A DNA stretch of 64,000 nt from an uncultured Collinsella sp. (lineage in GTDB: Bacteria; Actinomycetota; Coriobacteriia; Coriobacteriales; Coriobacteriaceae): contig UQLB01000004.1 in assembly GCA_900541725.1 (NCBI GenBank), positions 54,719 to 118,718 on the forward strand. Reading direction: 5' to 3'. A program made the translations under genes and the position numbers. Each line of letters starts with the position of its first letter. The first letter of the stretch is position 1. The notes under the pieces are model-generated. The model was not told the DNA's origin. It made no database searches and saw nothing but the letters and a program-made list of their open reading frames with translations. Below, piece after piece: positions 62,007-64,000 of this stretch.

Positions 62007-63650
62007 TCACACCCTGTAGAACACGTTGTCGGCAAAGAAATCTGCCGGAGGCTCCATGCAGGCGATCTCGCCGTCGAACATCATGGCGACGTCGTCGGAC
62101 ACCTGCTCGGCAAAGTCCAAGTCGTGCGTGGCCATGATGACGGTACCGCCGGCCTGCGCATGCTCGCGCAGAGCTCGGGCGATAATGCAGCGACTTGCCA
62201 GATCAAGGCCCTTGGTGGGCTCATCAAGCAGCATCAGCTCCGGACCGATCAACAGTAGCTTTGCCAACGCAAGCAGCTGGCGCTGACCGCCCGAAAGATC
62301 GTACGGGTGACGCGCCTCCAAGCCCGCCAGGCCCAAGCGCGCTGTCTGCTCCTGTGCTGCGGCCTCGTCGTATCCGCAGGTCGAAGCCCATTCCATCAGT
62401 TCGTCGCGCACCGTCTCGGCAACCAGCAGAGCCTTGGGGTTCTGCGGCAGCAGCGCCGCCGAGGCCGCCCCACGCACCATGCGGCCACGCTGCAGCTTAG
62501 CCGTCTTGGCCAGCACCGAGAGCATCGTCGACTTGCCGCAGCCGTTTCCGCCCACGACCGCATGCACCGCGCCGGCTGAAAACGTCACATCGAGCCCGCG
62601 CAGCACCCAACCGCCCGCGTGATCGTAGCGAAACCAGCCTTCCGACAGGGTGGTAGCCGACCCGCCGTGCATTTTTTGGAGTATTCTGCTTCCATTCGTG
62701 CGCGGGAAGGCTTCCGAGCCGTTCTCGAGCGACGTTTGTGCCACAAATTCGGACGATTTGTCCAATTCCGAACTTTTTTTCGCGCTCGATACGTCCCCGG
62801 ACGGCTCCAGAGAGCCTAAATTGTCCTCACGCCTGCTGAATACTCCGTTTTTTGCACATCGGATGGCACCCCACCCCAACATGTCATCGGAAAACAGCGA
62901 TTCTCGGCGTCCCAAAGAAGCCATATCCGCCACGTCGCGCACGCGACCGTCCTCAATCCGGTACGCACACGTCGCATACTCGAGCATCGGCCGCGGTTGA
63001 TGCGTAGCCACAACAACCGTGCAGCCCAGCTCACGGTTCACGCGAAACAGCGCGTGCAGAAAATTCTTCTCGGCAACGGGATCGAGCTGAGACGTGGGCT
63101 CGTCGAGTAGCAGCACACGCGGACGCAGCGCCAGGACGGCGGCAAGCGACAGCAGCTGCTTGCGGCCACCCGAAAGCGTATCGGTATCGCGATGAAGCCA
63201 GTCCTCCAGACCAAAGAAATAGCTGGTCTCGGCAACACGGCGACGCATCTCGTCGCGCGACACACCCAGATTCTCCAGGCCAAACGCCATCTCATGCCAC
63301 ACGGTCTCGCACACAATCTGGTTCTCGGGATCCTGGAACACGTAGCCCACGCGCTCCGCAGACGCGCGCACGTCCATGTCGGCAACGTTCTCGCCCAGCA
63401 CGCGCGCATCGCCAGTGCGCTCGCCCGCCGGAGCGATCTCGGGCTTGAGCAGCGAGAGCAGCGTCGACTTACCCGATCCGGTACCGCCAACAAGCAGCGC
63501 AAATGCACCTTGGGGAACAGACCAGTCGAGCCCCTCGAGCACCGCAGCATCGGCCCCGGGGTAGGCAAAGCTCAGGCTCCGCACCTCAATCGCCGGCATA
63601 TCCGGGCCGCACGCCGCGCCCGACACCGGGCCCCTATCCAACCGAGCCAT
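62007..63650 (-). CDS. Fused ECF transporter ATPase (two ABC domains, EcfA1-EcfA2 type)
   Basis: 547 residues. Domain one (about 22-235): Walker A GGTGSGKST, FQDPENQIVCETV, LSGGRKQ, LLLDEPTSQLDP. Domain two (about 335-545): GGNGCGKST, LLPQNPKALL, LSGGQRQ, LLDEPTKGLDL. A Ser-rich linker of about 90 residues joins them and has unusual, more AT-rich DNA with a small palindrome. One polypeptide supplies both ATP sites that power uptake. The start overlaps the EcfT stop (TGATG). Confidence 0.92.
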   Translation of the reverse strand: MARLDRGPVSGAACGPDMPAIEVRSLSFAYPGADAAVLEGLDWSVPQGAFALLVGGTGSGKSTLLSLLKPEIAPAGERTGDARVLGENVADMDVRASAERVGYVFQDPENQIVCETVWHEMAFGLENLGVSRDEMRRRVAETSYFFGLEDWLHRDTDTLSGGRKQLLSLAAVLALRPRVLLLDEPTSQLDPVAEKNFLHALFRVNRELGCTVVVATHQPRPMLEYATCAYRIEDGRVRDVADMASLGRRESLFSDDMLGWGAIRCAKNGVFSRREDNLGSLEPSGDVSSAKKSSELDKSSEFVAQTSLENGSEAFPRTNGSRILQKMHGGSATTLSEGWFRYDHAGGWVLRGLDVTFSAGAVHAVVGGNGCGKSTMLSVLAKTAKLQRGRMVRGAASAALLPQNPKALLVAETVRDELMEWASTCGYDEAAAQEQTARLGLAGLEARHPYDLSGGQRQLLALAKLLLIGPELMLLDEPTKGLDLASRCIIARALREHAQAGGTVIMATHDLDFAEQVSDDVAMMFDGEIACMEPPADFFADNVFYRV

Positions 63651-64000
63651 CAGCCGAACCTCTTCTCATCGATCGCACGCAGCACGCAGGGCAGCACCAT
63701 CCAGGCAGCGTACACGACATAGCCCAGCCACGGCGCGGGCACCGAAAGCTGCGGGTAAAACGAATACTGCGTTGTCGCGGTCCATGCCACTGCCACCGCG
63801 GCGGCACCAAACAGCGCGAGCTCGACCAGCGCGGCAACGTCGCTGCGTCCCAGTCGATACCGCGCGTACGTCGTACGGCGCGACGCAGCACCCCACCCGC
63901 GCGAGCGCATGGCATCCGCGCGCTCAAGCGAATCTTCCATGCCCCAGCCCATCAGCACGCTCGACGCCCGCAGGCGCGATCGCACGGGATCGGCGGGCGC
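63650..64000 (-). CDS. ECF transporter transmembrane component EcfT, C-terminal part
   Basis: Runs off the right edge. The visible C-terminus has the EcfT coupling motif SLERADAMRSRGWG followed by two membrane helices (about VAALVELALFGAAAVAVAW and APWLGYVVYAAWMVLPCVL). Links the S component to the ATPase. First visible gene of the operon. Confidence 0.82.
   Translation of the reverse strand, partial: APADPVRSRLRASSVLMGWGMEDSLERADAMRSRGWGAASRRTTYARYRLGRSDVAALVELALFGAAAVAVAWTATTQYSFYPQLSVPAPWLGYVVYAAWMVLPCVLRAIDEKRFG

Overview
The window is a high-GC bacterial chromosome segment, most likely from a Coriobacteriia gut anaerobe such as Collinsella. The inference rests on the combination of a group-4 (Ech-type) membrane hydrogenase, a fused ECF transporter ATPase, a folP-folK fusion, a very large LPXTG-type adhesin with Spy0128/FctA-like repeats, and many palindromic intergenic elements. 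No search was possible, so the taxonomic call is inference.

Left chromosomal part (1-36411). A magnesium-transporter-like protein (MgtE regulatory half on an atypical membrane half) is followed by a membrane-anchored NodB-like protein with lost zinc ligands, a PRC-barrel/YtxH pair, a lone cyanophycin-synthetase-N-like protein, a CorC/CNNM protein and a hemolysin-III protein. Then come an alpha/beta hydrolase behind a clear promoter with two dyads, a DUF362 ferredoxin, a MacB/FtsX-type ABC exporter, an ABC-2 exporter (ATPase plus two permeases), and a divergent two-component system whose response regulator is frameshifted. A 2103-residue VWA/FctA adhesin is flanked on both sides by long inverted-repeat elements. 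It is followed by a five-gene Ech hydrogenase operon whose first gene fuses EchA and EchB, an HTH protein, and an Old-Yellow-Enzyme-type flavin oxidoreductase. Upstream of that oxidoreductase lies a regular array of four 55-bp hairpins.

Integrated element (36412-54333). A 65-bp direct repeat covering the 3' part of the initiator tRNA(fMet) gene marks attL and attR of a roughly 17.9-kb integrative mobilizable element. It carries a tyrosine integrase, a small HTH protein, a RecA-fold ATPase, an RHH relaxosome protein, a MOB relaxase and a VirD4-type coupling protein. No type IV secretion genes are visible, so it would need a helper. Its cargo is an uncharacterised 497-residue zinc-ribbon protein, a DUF2958 protein, a pair of small related proteins, a membrane-anchored HNH nuclease, an Mrr remnant and a 1687-residue single-chain Type ISP restriction-modification enzyme. 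The transfer block is visibly richer in GC than the integrase end. The element restores both the tRNA and a terminator for it.

Right chromosomal part (54361-64000). coaX, an AAA/DUF4143 gene bracketed by three copies of a palindromic element, a divergent biotin-ligase-like protein, folP-folK, a sirtuin, exodeoxyribonuclease III, and an ECF transporter operon (EcfT cut by the window edge, fused EcfA, S component) complete the window.

The strongest general signal is the amount of palindromic repeat DNA. At least five unrelated families are present, and two coding regions (the Type ISP enzyme and the EcfA linker) also contain palindromic insert-like segments.
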